DNA of 60,278 nt. It comes from an uncultured Eubacteriales bacterium (GTDB lineage: Bacteria > Bacillota > Clostridia > Christensenellales > Aristaeellaceae). The DNA is taken from assembly GCA_902767315.1 (NCBI GenBank), contig CACXHB010000092.1, positions 1 through 60,278 on the forward strand, read 5' to 3'. Position numbers and translations under genes: made by a program. Positions 16,975 to 26,316 of the stretch are shown one piece after another. The notes below the pieces were generated by a model. That model saw only the letters and a list, made by a program, of their open reading frames with translations. It had not been told where the DNA came from and searched no databases. Position 1 is the stretch's first letter. Each line of letters opens with the position of its first letter.

Positions 16975-19092
16975 GTGGTTCTGACAGGGCCGCTGATCCG
17001 TCGCCGCCTTGCCTTGTGCATGGCCGCATTTTTTGCGCTTTTCGGCGCGTTGGGCGGAAGGCTTTTCTATTTGCAGGTGATTGCCGGGGAAAGCCTCCAG
17101 CGCAGAGCCCAGGCCCAGTGGACCAGCGAAAGCGTGGTTTCCCCGCTGCGGGGGCGCATTCTGGACCGGAACGGCAGCGTGCTGGCCATCAGCGCCACGG
17201 CGTATACCGCATCGGTGAATCCCCGGCAGGTGAAAAACGCCGCCCGGTTCGGAGAGATTCTTTCTCCGGTGCTGAACATGGAGGCGGAAAAAATCGCCGC
17301 CAAAGCGGCCCAGACCGGCCGGTCTTCCGTGGTGCTGAAGCGCCAATTGTCCCGGGAAACCGCCCAGCAGCTGAAGAGCATGCTGGCGGAGCACCGGCAG
17401 AAAAAGTCCGACGCGCTGGAGGGACTGGTGCTGGACGAAGACAGCCAGCGATTTTATCCCTACGGCGAATTTCTCAGCCAGGTAATCGGCATTACCACCA
17501 TCGACGGCGTGGGCCAATCCGGACTGGAAGCGTCTCTGAACGATTTTCTTTCCGGAAAAAGCGGCAAGGTGCTGGGGGAGATTGACGGCAAGGGCCGGGC
17601 CCTTTCCTACGGCAAAAGCGAATACATCGCCGCCGTGAACGGTTCCGACGTGACGCTGACCATCGACGCCACCATTCAGGGATTTTGTGAAAAGGCCGCC
17701 CGGGAGGCCATCGAGGTCAATTCCGCCCAAAGCATTCGCATATTGGCCATGAACCCCAATACCGGGGAGGTTCTGGCCATGGCCATGCAGCCGGCATTTG
17801 ATCTCAACGACCCGCCCCGGGACGATGTGGCGGAATTAAACCGCCGCATGCGCAACACCCTGATCTGCGACGCGTATGAGCCGGGTTCCACCTTCAAGGT
17901 GCTTACCATGGCCGCGGCGCTGGACGCGGGGGCCGCGAAGCTTTCGGACGGGTTCTACTGCTCCGGTTCGGTGTATGTGGAAGGTGGGCGCATCAAGTGC
18001 TGGGGCAAGCCCCACGGGGCGGAAACCCTGGCCCAGGGGCTGCAGAATTCCTGCAACCCGGTGTTTGTGGAACTGGCTCTGCGGCTGGGAGCGGACCGAT
18101 TTTATGATTATCTGGAAAAATTCGGCATCGGTTCCGCCACGGGCGTGGACCTTTCCGGAGAAGCGGACGGCATCGTCATTGCCCGCAGCCGGGTGAAAAA
18201 GGGCGATCTGGCCCGCATCGGCTTCGGACAGTCCGTGGCCGTAACGCCCCTGCAGCTATTGACGGCGGCATGTTCCACCGTCAACGGGGGAAAACTGATG
18301 AAGCCCTACGTGGTGCGGGAAATCCTTTCGCCCCAGGGCCAGGTCATCGAACAGGGCCGGGCCACGGTGGTCAGCCGCACCGTTTCGGAAGACACCAGCC
18401 GCACCATGCGCCAGCTGCTCACCTCCGTGGTGGAAAAAGGCGGCGGCAAAAACGCCCGGGTGGAGGGCTACAGCGTGGGCGGCAAAACCGGCACCGCCCA
18501 GGTATATGTGGACGGCGTGGTTTCCTCCGATACGCACATCGGCTCCTTCATCGGCTTTGCGCCCATGGAGAATCCGCAGATCGCCGTGATGGTGATCGTA
18601 GACCGGGCGGATGTGGCCATCGATTACGGTTCCACCACCGCCGCGCCCTTTGCCGGGGAAATTCTGGCCCAGAGCCTGGCGTATCTGGGCTGCGCCCCCA
18701 CGCAGAGCGCCGAGACCCTTGAGAAGGTACAAGTGCCGGACGTTACGGGCATGAGCGTGGGCCAGGCCAAGGCCACCTTGCAGGAAACGGGGCTGGATTG
18801 CGTGCTGGACGGCGTGGGCGCACAGGTCATCGCCCAATTGCCCGCCCCCGGAGCGGATATGGCGGAAGGTTCTCTGGTGATGCTCTATGTGGAGGGCGCA
18901 CAGGCGGAGACCGAGGCGGTGTCCGTGCCGGACGTTACCGGGTTATCCGTGGTGGAAGCCAACCGGCTTTTACGTTCCTATGGACTTTCAATGATTGTAT
19001 CGGGCAGCGGGATGGCCGTCTCGCAGATACCCGCTCCGGGAGAAATGGCCGCGCCCACCTCACAGGTGCGGGTGGAATTTCAACCGCCATAA
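16975..19092 (+). CDS. Division-type class B penicillin-binding protein with two PASTA domains
   Basis: About 705 residues. One N-terminal membrane helix, a PBP dimerisation domain (RGRILDRNGSVLA) and a transpeptidase domain with S307-T-F-K310, S361-C-N363 and KTG 506-508 (numbering from ATG 16969). Two C-terminal PASTA domains (about 582-637 and 646-705, each beginning VPDVTG-S) resemble PBP2x/SpoVD. It cross-links septal peptidoglycan with FtsW. Two starts compete: ATG 16969 lies one base after GGAGG, while GTG 16975 has an ideal seven-base spacing and is used here. The gene could be called ftsI/pbpB or spoVD; position in the cluster favours the vegetative division enzyme. Confidence 0.92.
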   Translation: MVLTGPLIRRRLALCMAAFFALFGALGGRLFYLQVIAGESLQRRAQAQWTSESVVSPLRGRILDRNGSVLAISATAYTASVNPRQVKNAARFGEILSPVLNMEAEKIAAKAAQTGRSSVVLKRQLSRETAQQLKSMLAEHRQKKSDALEGLVLDEDSQRFYPYGEFLSQVIGITTIDGVGQSGLEASLNDFLSGKSGKVLGEIDGKGRALSYGKSEYIAAVNGSDVTLTIDATIQGFCEKAAREAIEVNSAQSIRILAMNPNTGEVLAMAMQPAFDLNDPPRDDVAELNRRMRNTLICDAYEPGSTFKVLTMAAALDAGAAKLSDGFYCSGSVYVEGGRIKCWGKPHGAETLAQGLQNSCNPVFVELALRLGADRFYDYLEKFGIGSATGVDLSGEADGIVIARSRVKKGDLARIGFGQSVAVTPLQLLTAACSTVNGGKLMKPYVVREILSPQGQVIEQGRATVVSRTVSEDTSRTMRQLLTSVVEKGGGKNARVEGYSVGGKTGTAQVYVDGVVSSDTHIGSFIGFAPMENPQIAVMVIVDRADVAIDYGSTTAAPFAGEILAQSLAYLGCAPTQSAETLEKVQVPDVTGMSVGQAKATLQETGLDCVLDGVGAQVIAQLPAPGADMAEGSLVMLYVEGAQAETEAVSVPDVTGLSVVEANRLLRSYGLSMIVSGSGMAVSQIPAPGEMAAPTSQVRVEFQPP

Positions 19093-19113
19093 AACACAAC
19101 AGGGGGTTTTCCT

Positions 19114-20565
19114 ATGAAACTGAGCGCATTGCTTGAGAGAGTACCGGATATTGTTGCGATTCACGGCGACGCCCAGGTGGAAATTGACAATCTGTGCATC
19201 GATTCCCGGAAGGTGAAGCAGGGTTCGCTGTTTTTCTGCACCCCCGGTTTGCGGATGGACGCGCACGACTTTGCGCCTCAGGCGGTGCAGGCGGGGGCGG
19301 CGGCGCTGATTGTGGAGCGCTATTTGCCCATCGATTGCCCCCAGGTGGAGGTGCGCAGCGTGCGCAAGGCCACTTCCGTCATCGCGGCCAATTTTTACGG
19401 CAATCCTGCCGATCATCTGAAGCTGGTGGGCCTTACCGGCACCAAGGGAAAGACCACCGGCAGCTACCTGATGAAGGCGGTAATCGAGGCCGCGGGCCAC
19501 AAAACCGGCTACATCGGCACCGTGGGCTCCATGATCGGCGACGAAATGATTCCCACCAAGCTCACCACGCCGGATCCGCTGGAGGTGCAGGCCCTGCTGC
19601 GGCACATGCTGGACAAGGGCGCGGAATACGTGGTGATGGAGGTCTCGGCCCACGCCCTGGCCATGGACAGGCTGTACGGCATGCGCTTCGCCGTGGGCGC
19701 GTTCACCAATTTCTCTCAGGATCATCTGGACTATTTTGGCACCATGGACGCTTATCTGGCGGCGAAAATGGCCTTCTTTTCCCCGGAAATGACGGAAAAG
19801 ATCGTCTACAACGCCGATGACGAAACCGCCAAGGAGGCCTTTGCGGCCCTGGGGCGGCCGGCCCTCAGCGTGGGCATTCGGGAGGCTTCCGAAGTGTACG
19901 CCAACGATATTGAAATCGGCGAGCGGGGCTGCAGCTTCATGCTGACCTATCACCGGCATTTCCGGGTGGCCATTGCCCTGAAGCTGGCGGGCATCTTCAA
20001 CGTATATAACGCCCTGCTCACCGCGGGCGTGGCCTGCGCCCTGGGCATCGACGGAGAGGACATCCGCCGGGGCCTGGAAAGCGTGCGCAACGTGCCGGGG
20101 CGCATCGAACTGTTGGAAACCGAAACGCCCTATCGGGTGATCTTGGATTACGCCCATTCGCCCGACAGTCTGGAGAACATTCTCACCGCCGTGCGGGGCA
20201 CCACCAAGGGGCGCATGATCGCCCTGTTCGGCTGCGGCGGCGACCGGGATCGCAGCAAGCGGCCCATCATGGGCGAAATCGCCGGCCGGCTGGCGGATCT
20301 GTGCATTCTTACCAGCGACAATCCCCGCAATGAGGATCCTTTCGAGATTTTAAAGCAAATCGAGGCAGGAATCCGGGGCACGGGATGCGAATATATCGTA
20401 ATTGAAAACCGCCGGGAGGCCATTCGTCACGCCTTGGAAATCGCCAGGCCCGGAGACGTGGTGGTGCTGGCGGGAAAAGGACACGAGACCTATCAGGAAA
20501 TCAAGGGCGTAAAGCACCCCTTCGACGAAAAAATCGTGGTTTCCGAACTGCTCGCCGTCCGCTGA
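19114..20565 (+). CDS. murE: UDP-MurNAc-tripeptide synthetase MurE
   Basis: 483 residues. It adds the third amino acid to UDP-MurNAc-L-Ala-D-Glu. The ATP loop is GLTGTKGKTTGSYL, the central domain has EVSAHALAMDRL and FTNFSQDHLDYF, and the C-terminal domain has DYAHSPDSL and the TSDNPRNEDP motif. The DNPR sequence marks meso-diaminopimelate-adding enzymes, as against lysine-adding ones, so the wall should be m-DAP type. GGGGG precedes ATG 19114 by seven bases. Confidence 0.95.
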   Translation: MKLSALLERVPDIVAIHGDAQVEIDNLCIDSRKVKQGSLFFCTPGLRMDAHDFAPQAVQAGAAALIVERYLPIDCPQVEVRSVRKATSVIAANFYGNPADHLKLVGLTGTKGKTTGSYLMKAVIEAAGHKTGYIGTVGSMIGDEMIPTKLTTPDPLEVQALLRHMLDKGAEYVVMEVSAHALAMDRLYGMRFAVGAFTNFSQDHLDYFGTMDAYLAAKMAFFSPEMTEKIVYNADDETAKEAFAALGRPALSVGIREASEVYANDIEIGERGCSFMLTYHRHFRVAIALKLAGIFNVYNALLTAGVACALGIDGEDIRRGLESVRNVPGRIELLETETPYRVILDYAHSPDSLENILTAVRGTTKGRMIALFGCGGDRDRSKRPIMGEIAGRLADLCILTSDNPRNEDPFEILKQIEAGIRGTGCEYIVIENRREAIRHALEIARPGDVVVLAGKGHETYQEIKGVKHPFDEKIVVSELLAVR

Positions 20566-20584
20566 TATTTGGAGGGAACAGAAG

Positions 20585-21577
20585 ATGCAAAAGCTGATAT
20601 GGACGATCCTTGCTTCCTTTGTCATGGCCATTGTGTTTGGCCCCGTGGTGATTCCCTGGCTGAAGAAGATGAAATTCGGCCAGACCATTTACGACCTGGG
20701 CCCGGAATCCCACAAGAAGAAGCAGGGCATTCCCACCATGGGCGGCATTATCTTCGCCGTGCCCGCGGTGATTGCTTCGTTCATCTTTGCTTACAACGAC
20801 ACCCGCTGGGATTTTCTTCTGATCTGTCTGGTGTGCGCCCTGAGCTTCGGCCTCATTGGCTTTGTGGATGATTTCATCAAGGTAAAGTTCAAGCGTTCCC
20901 TGGGGCTTACCCCCAAGCAGAAGATGATCCCGCAGATCATTTTCTCCATCGGCCTGTCCCTCTGGGCCTATTATCACCCGGCCATCGGCCCGGTGCTGAA
21001 GGTGCCGTTTACGGACGTTGTGTGGAACCTGGGCTGGTGGTACATTCCGATCATGACATTCATTCTGGTGGGCACGGTGAATTCCGCAAACCTGCTGGAC
21101 GGCCTGGACGGCCTGCTGGGGGGCTGTTCCCTGTTTGATTTCGCCACCATGGCGCTGATCTGCGTGTGTCTGGCTGGCGCGGCGGGCGATTCCACCAACC
21201 TTCTGAACGTGGCCATTTTCTCCGGCGCCATGGTGGGCGGCCTGATGGGCTTTTTGCGGTTCAACGCGCATCCCGCCCGGGTGTTCATGGGGGACGTGGG
21301 TTCCTTCTTCATCGGCGGTGCGCTGATGGGCACGGTGATGGTCACGGGCTATGCGCTGCTTCTGCCCATTATCGCTCTGGCGATGATGGTTTCCAGCCTG
21401 TCGGATTTGATTCAGTTTGGATATTTCCGCATCACTCACGGCAAGCGCATTTTCCGCATGGCGCCGCTGCATCATCATTTTGAACTCAGCGGTATGCCCG
21501 AGACCCGGGTCACGGCTATGTATTATATTGTGACGGCGCTTCTGTGCCTGGTGGCGCTGCTGGGATTTGTGAAATAA
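20585..21577 (+). CDS. mraY: Phospho-N-acetylmuramoyl-pentapeptide transferase MraY
   Basis: A 330-residue, roughly ten-helix membrane enzyme that transfers phospho-MurNAc-pentapeptide to undecaprenyl phosphate to form lipid I. Family motifs: KKKQGIPTMGG, GFVDDFIKV (Mg2+-binding aspartates), NLLDGLDGLLGG, FMGDVGSFFIGG, and APLHHHFEL. GGAGGG stands eight bases before ATG 20585. It lies between murE and murD; murF, which usually precedes mraY, is not in this cluster. Confidence 0.95.
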   Translation: MQKLIWTILASFVMAIVFGPVVIPWLKKMKFGQTIYDLGPESHKKKQGIPTMGGIIFAVPAVIASFIFAYNDTRWDFLLICLVCALSFGLIGFVDDFIKVKFKRSLGLTPKQKMIPQIIFSIGLSLWAYYHPAIGPVLKVPFTDVVWNLGWWYIPIMTFILVGTVNSANLLDGLDGLLGGCSLFDFATMALICVCLAGAAGDSTNLLNVAIFSGAMVGGLMGFLRFNAHPARVFMGDVGSFFIGGALMGTVMVTGYALLLPIIALAMMVSSLSDLIQFGYFRITHGKRIFRMAPLHHHFELSGMPETRVTAMYYIVTALLCLVALLGFVK

Positions 21578-21646
21578 GAAAATGATATTTACCGAACGGG
21601 GGAGCTGTGCGTTCCCCCGTTCGCAGTCAAATGGGGTGTGAAAAAG

Positions 21647-23017
21647 ATGGAACTCAAAAAAGCGTTGGTAGTGGGCATGGCCCGCAGCGGGATCGCCGCG
21701 GCAAAGCTGCTGGTTTTTCGGGGCGCAACGGCCGTAGTAAACGACACCAAGGCCTGGGAACAGTTTGAAGGCGGGCTGAAGGAACTGGAAGTGCCCGGGG
21801 TGGAATTCCGTCTGGGAGAGGATCCTGTGCCCATTTTGAATGAGGGCGTGGATGCCGTTATCCTCAGCCCCGGCGTGCCGGTTTCCGCGCCGGTGGTACG
21901 CGCCGCCCGGGAAAAGGGCATTCCCGTGCTGGGCGAACTGGAATATGCATACCGGGAAAGCTGCGGCTATCTGGCGGCCATTACCGGCACTAATGGCAAA
22001 ACCACCACCACTACCCTGCTTTCTGAAATTTTTAAAAACAACGGCAAGCGGGTACATACCGTGGGCAACATCGGCAATCCCTATTCCGGGGAAGTGCCGG
22101 GCATGCGGCCGGAGGACGTGACCGTCTGCGAGGTGTCCTCCTTCCAGATGGAGACCGCGGAGCGGTTCCACCCCAACGTGGCGGCGGTTCTGAACATTTC
22201 AGAGGATCATCTGAATCGTCATGGCACCATGGAGGTGTATATCTCCATGAAAAAGCGGGTTTTCCAGAATTGCACCGGCAACGACAGCATGGTTTTGAAT
22301 TACGACGACCCCGAAACCCGGGCCATGCTGACGGACGTAAAGTGCCGGGTGGTGTGGTTTTCCACCCAGGGCCCGGTGCCCTTCGGCGCGTTTGTGCGGG
22401 ACGGCGTGATCGTCTATGGTTCCGAAAATTCCGTGGTGCCCGTGTGCCCCGCACAGGATCTGAAGATTCCCGGCCGGCATAACCTGGCCAACGCCCTGGC
22501 GGCGACGGCCATGGCCATGGCCTCCGGCGTGCCCGCGGCGGTGGTGCGCAATACCCTGCGGCATTTCGAAGGAGTGGAGCATCGCATTGAATTCACCCGG
22601 GAAATCAGCGGCGTGAAATTCTGGAACGATTCCAAGGGCACCAACGTGGATTCCACCATTCAGGCGGTTCGGGCCATGGACCGGCCGGCGGTGCTGATCG
22701 CCGGCGGATATGACAAGCACACGGATTTCACCCCCATGGTGCAGGAAATTCTAAAATCCCAGGTGGAAAAGGTGGTGCTCATCGGCGATACCGCCCAGCA
22801 GATTGCCGACACGCTGGAGAAATGCGGCTTCACGGCCTACGAGCACTGCGGTTATGATTTTGATTTCGCCATTCGGCGGGCCTACGAACTGGCCCGGGAG
22901 GGCGGCAGCGTGCTGCTTTCTCCCGCCTGCGCCAGCTTTGACATGTTCTCGGATTATGAAGCCCGGGGTCGGGAATTTAAGCGGATCGTAAAGGATCTGG
23001 AGCCGAAACAGGCCTGA
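21647..23017 (+). CDS. murD: UDP-MurNAc-L-alanine:D-glutamate ligase MurD
   Basis: 456 residues. It adds D-glutamate to UDP-MurNAc-L-Ala. Motifs: N-terminal VVGMARSGIAAAKLL, ATP loop ITGTNGKTTTTTLL, NISEDHLNRHG, the hinge GVEHRIEF, NDSKGTNVDST and LLSPACASFDMF. ATG 21647 is preferred over the in-frame GTG 21638 because GGTG at 21635-21638 gives it a normal eight-base spacing. A GC-rich inverted repeat lies in the 60-bp gap after mraY. Confidence 0.94.
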   Translation: MELKKALVVGMARSGIAAAKLLVFRGATAVVNDTKAWEQFEGGLKELEVPGVEFRLGEDPVPILNEGVDAVILSPGVPVSAPVVRAAREKGIPVLGELEYAYRESCGYLAAITGTNGKTTTTTLLSEIFKNNGKRVHTVGNIGNPYSGEVPGMRPEDVTVCEVSSFQMETAERFHPNVAAVLNISEDHLNRHGTMEVYISMKKRVFQNCTGNDSMVLNYDDPETRAMLTDVKCRVVWFSTQGPVPFGAFVRDGVIVYGSENSVVPVCPAQDLKIPGRHNLANALAATAMAMASGVPAAVVRNTLRHFEGVEHRIEFTREISGVKFWNDSKGTNVDSTIQAVRAMDRPAVLIAGGYDKHTDFTPMVQEILKSQVEKVVLIGDTAQQIADTLEKCGFTAYEHCGYDFDFAIRRAYELAREGGSVLLSPACASFDMFSDYEARGREFKRIVKDLEPKQA

Positions 23018-23055
23018 TCCCCCGGGGAAAGGCCCGCCCGGCGGACCGGGGGCTG

Positions 23056-24120
23056 ATGCTGTGCACAGCGCTTTTGCTGATTACGGGGCTGATCGTGCTG
23101 TTTGCCGCCAGTTATTACAACGCCCAGGATAAGGGCAGCGCCCTTTCGGAGGTATGGTCCCAATTGCTGGGGGTCGCCGTGGGCGTGTGCGGCATGGCGG
23201 TGGTGCTGCGGCTGGATTACCGGCTGCTGAAAAAGCCCTGGGTCAGCGGCGGTCTGGTGGGCATCAGCGTGGTTTTGCTGATTCTGGTGGCGATTCCCGG
23301 CATTGGCCGATATGTCAACGGCTCTCGGCGCTGGCTGGTGGTGGGGCCCATTACCTTCCAGCCTTCGGAAATGGCCAAATACGCCGCCATTGTGTTTATG
23401 GCCCGGGCCCTTTCCTCCGGCACCCGGGACGTGCGGAAATTCTTCACCCGGGTCGTGCCGCTGTTCGCGGTGCCGGGGCTGATGTTTCTGCTGATTCTGA
23501 TGCAGCCCAACCTGTCCACCGCTGGAAGCATTCTGATCGTTTCGGTGATCCTGGTGGCCATGGCGGGGGTGCGCTGGCGCTATCTGGTGATGCTGGGGGT
23601 GGGCGGCGCGTGCCTGGGCACCTTCTACGCCCTTTCGGAGGATTATCGCCGGGCGCGGCTGATGTCCTTTACCCATCCCTTTGATTTTCTCACCAACGAG
23701 GGTTATCAGCTTTCCCAATCCCTCATGGCCTTCGGCTCCGGCGGCTGGTTTGGCATGGGCCTGGGCAAGGGCCGCCAGAAATACGCCTTCCTGCCCTATC
23801 CGGAATCGGATTTCATCTTCGCCGTGGTGGGGGAGGATCTGGGGTTTGTGGGCTGCTGCGGGGTGCTGTGTCTGTTCTGTGCCTTTGTGTTTTTCGGGCT
23901 GCGGGTGGCCATGCGCTGCCGGGATCGATTCGGCAGCCTGCTGGCGGGAGGCATTACCGCCATGATCGGCGTGCAATGCGTGATGAACGTGATGGTGGTC
24001 ACCGGCATGATGCCCACCACCGGCCTGCCGCTGCCGTTTTTCTCCTCCGGCGGCACCTCCATTGCCATTGTGCTGTGCGCCGTGGCGGTGCTTTTGAGTA
24101 TTTCCAGGGATGTGCCCTGA
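23056..24120 (+). CDS. ftsW: Septal peptidoglycan polymerase FtsW (SEDS family)
   Basis: At least 354 residues with about ten membrane helices. SEDS hallmarks: RYVNGSRRWLVVGPITFQPSE-type segment (cut: NGSRRWLVVGPI, QPSEMAKYA), LLILMQPNLSTA, and TGLPLPFFSSGGTS near the C-terminus. It polymerises lipid II at the septum with the class B PBP. From ATG 23056 the protein lacks the N-terminal DRGL segment typical of FtsW; that segment (PADRGLMLC) is present in frame upstream back to CTG 23014, which overlaps the murD stop. No ATG, GTG or TTG exists upstream in that frame, so a CTG start is possible. Confidence 0.92.
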   Translation: MLCTALLLITGLIVLFAASYYNAQDKGSALSEVWSQLLGVAVGVCGMAVVLRLDYRLLKKPWVSGGLVGISVVLLILVAIPGIGRYVNGSRRWLVVGPITFQPSEMAKYAAIVFMARALSSGTRDVRKFFTRVVPLFAVPGLMFLLILMQPNLSTAGSILIVSVILVAMAGVRWRYLVMLGVGGACLGTFYALSEDYRRARLMSFTHPFDFLTNEGYQLSQSLMAFGSGGWFGMGLGKGRQKYAFLPYPESDFIFAVVGEDLGFVGCCGVLCLFCAFVFFGLRVAMRCRDRFGSLLAGGITAMIGVQCVMNVMVVTGMMPTTGLPLPFFSSGGTSIAIVLCAVAVLLSISRDVP

Positions 24121-24138
24121 TGAATTCGGGAGGCCTTT

Positions 24139-24849
24139 GTGCGAAGAATTTTTACTGTCCTGGGCGTGCTGCTGGCGCTGGGGATATTGGGCGTTTTTCT
24201 GGATAATTCGGTGTTTGTGCTGCGGGACGTGGAAGTAACGGGCGTGCCGGCGGCCCAGGTGCAGGACGTGATCCGTTCCTCCGGTGCACAGTTGGGAGGC
24301 AAGATGCGCAAGATCGACGCGGCGGCCCTGAAGCGGGGCGTGGAGCAGAGCGGCCAGATCAGGTGCCTTTCCGTTCAGAAGGAGATGCCCTCCCGGGTGA
24401 TTTTGAACGTGGAAATTCGAGTGGGCCGGGCGCTGACGGAATGCGGCGGGCTGATTACCCAATTGGATGCGGATATGGTGGTCATGAGCTCCACCAAGCA
24501 GATGCCGGAAGGAGAATTTCTGTACATCACAGGCTTATCCGCCGGAGAGGCGCGTCCGGGGCAGACCCTGGGGGCAGAATCCGGGCGGCTCAGCGCCTGC
24601 CGGGCGGTTATCGCCGCCCTGGACGCGGCAGGAGCCTGGGACTACGTTTCGGAACTGAATGTGAAGGACACTTCCAACCTGTATATCTATTCGCGCACGG
24701 GTATGACGGTGCTATTGGGAACGGAAGAGAACATGGAGAAAAAGCTGGTGTGGATGAAATACGCCCTGGCGGATCTGGAAAGCCGGGGGCAGACCTCCGG
24801 CATTCTGGACGTGTCCAGCGGAAACCAGGCGGATTACCGGACGAACTGA
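24139..24849 (+). CDS. ftsQ: Cell-division protein FtsQ/DivIB
   Basis: A 236-residue bitopic protein: short N-terminus, membrane helix (about 5-21, FTVLGVLLALGILGVFL), then a POTRA-like domain (FVLRDVEVTGVPAAQVQDVI) and a beta domain. It stabilises the FtsL/DivIC complex. GTG 24139 has GGGAGG at 24128-24133. It is the last gene before the separate ftsAZ promoter. Sequence conservation is low, so the call relies on the POTRA motif and the context. Confidence 0.85.
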   Translation: MRRIFTVLGVLLALGILGVFLDNSVFVLRDVEVTGVPAAQVQDVIRSSGAQLGGKMRKIDAAALKRGVEQSGQIRCLSVQKEMPSRVILNVEIRVGRALTECGGLITQLDADMVVMSSTKQMPEGEFLYITGLSAGEARPGQTLGAESGRLSACRAVIAALDAAGAWDYVSELNVKDTSNLYIYSRTGMTVLLGTEENMEKKLVWMKYALADLESRGQTSGILDVSSGNQADYRTN

Positions 24850-24943
24850 AGGGTTCGCCCGGTTTTTCTATGACCGCGAAGCGTCGATTTTTTGAAAAGA
24901 ATTTGACAATCCTGCAAAATGCGCATTTTTCACGGAATTGTGT

Positions 24944-24972
24944 TTGCACTTTTCGGGCATAAAATGTATAAT
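24944..24972 (+). promoter_or_regulatory. Promoter of ftsA-ftsZ
   Basis: TTGCAC at 24944-24949, 17-bp spacer, TATAAT at 24967-24972. A second, poorer TTGACA at 24904-24909 has no matching -10. The 221-bp gap between ftsQ and ftsA holds this site and a leader of about 90 bases. Confidence 0.75.
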
Positions 24973-25070
24973 GTAAACAAGTATCGGGAAACTATGCGGC
25001 GCTTTGCCGCGTCTAAGGACAGGGCGCGGAAAAGGCGCGATGCATGCCTGAAGGTTGGAGCGACGGAAAC

Positions 25071-26264
25071 ATGAAGACACAAGAGATTGCCGCAATTGAA
25101 TTTGGCACGTCCAAGGTTGTGACGGTGGTCGCCCGCAGCGGCGGTCTCAGCCGTTGCGACATTGCCGGCTCCGGTACGGTGCCCTATGCCGGCTTCAATG
25201 ACAAGGAGTGGAACGAATACGAAGCCCTCACCGACGTGGTGCAGGATTCCGTTTCCGCCGCCGAGTTGGAGGCCAACACCAAAATTACCGAAATCTATGT
25301 GGGCGTGCCCGGGGAGCGCATCCGGGTGCTGACGGCGGAGGCGGAAATCGAAACCTCCGGAAACGAAATTACGGAAGAAGATATCAACACCGTGCAGGAT
25401 ATGGCGGCCGAAAAGCTCCATATCGGCGGCGAGGACGATTACGTGATGCACCGTTCCCCGGCGTGGTTCTCCGTCAACGACGGGAAAAAGACCATGGAGC
25501 CCATGGGTGAAAAGGGCGGACGGCTGCGGGCCTGCGTGTCCTTTATCCTGGCCAGCATGGACTTTATCGACGATATCCGGGAAATCATGGGTCGACTGGG
25601 CATCACCATTCGAGGATTTCTGTCGCCCACCCTGGGAGAGAGCCTGCTGCTGCTTTCCCTGGAGGAGCGGGACCGGGTGAGCATGCTCATCGACATCGGC
25701 TATCTGGCCACGGAAATTTCCGTAATCGAGGGTGACGCCATCGTCTACCACGCCACCGTACCCAAGGGCGGCGGGGATATTACCGCGCAATTGGCCATGG
25801 GGCTGAACCTCTCCATGCGGGAGGCGGAACAGATCAAGCGCAGCTTCCTGTTCAACCCCGATGAATTCGATCAGGATAACTTCTACGACGTGGAAGGGGA
25901 CGACGGTTCCCGGCTTTCCTTCCCCCGCAAAGAAGTGGCTGATATTATCGAGGGCCAGGTTGACGAAATCTGCGATCTCATTGACAAGACGCTAATGAAC
26001 GACGCCAACCGTTATTTCGGCCCCCGGACCCAGGTGCAGCTCACCGGTGGCGGCATCTCGCTGATGCGGGGCGGCAGGGAATACCTTTCCTCGCGCATCG
26101 GCCGGCCCGTGAAAGTGCCGGTGGCCAAGGCGGCCAAGCTGAACAGCCCCATTTACGCCACGGCGCTGGGACTGGTGAGCATGATCTTCGATTCGATCGA
26201 ACAGCCGGAAACCGGCGGCAAGATCTTTTCCAAGAAAATCACCAGCATTTTCAAAAAGGGCTGA
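25071..26264 (+). CDS. ftsA: Cell-division actin homologue FtsA
   Basis: 397 residues with the ASKHA fold: phosphate loop 1 EFGTSKVVTVV near the N-terminus, LIDIGYLATEISVIEGD (phosphate 2), VPKGGGDITAQLAMGL, and the adenosine motif QLTGGGISLMRG. The C-terminus GGKIFSKKITSIFKKG is an amphipathic membrane-targeting helix. It tethers FtsZ to the membrane. ATG 25071 is chosen to match family N-termini; an in-frame ATG at 25044 is possible. It is followed 52 bp later by ftsZ. Confidence 0.92.
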   Translation: MKTQEIAAIEFGTSKVVTVVARSGGLSRCDIAGSGTVPYAGFNDKEWNEYEALTDVVQDSVSAAELEANTKITEIYVGVPGERIRVLTAEAEIETSGNEITEEDINTVQDMAAEKLHIGGEDDYVMHRSPAWFSVNDGKKTMEPMGEKGGRLRACVSFILASMDFIDDIREIMGRLGITIRGFLSPTLGESLLLLSLEERDRVSMLIDIGYLATEISVIEGDAIVYHATVPKGGGDITAQLAMGLNLSMREAEQIKRSFLFNPDEFDQDNFYDVEGDDGSRLSFPRKEVADIIEGQVDEICDLIDKTLMNDANRYFGPRTQVQLTGGGISLMRGGREYLSSRIGRPVKVPVAKAAKLNSPIYATALGLVSMIFDSIEQPETGGKIFSKKITSIFKKG

Positions 26265-26316
26265 TACTAAGGGACGCATACGGAAATACTAATCTTCAAA
26301 ACGAGGGGGATGCCTT

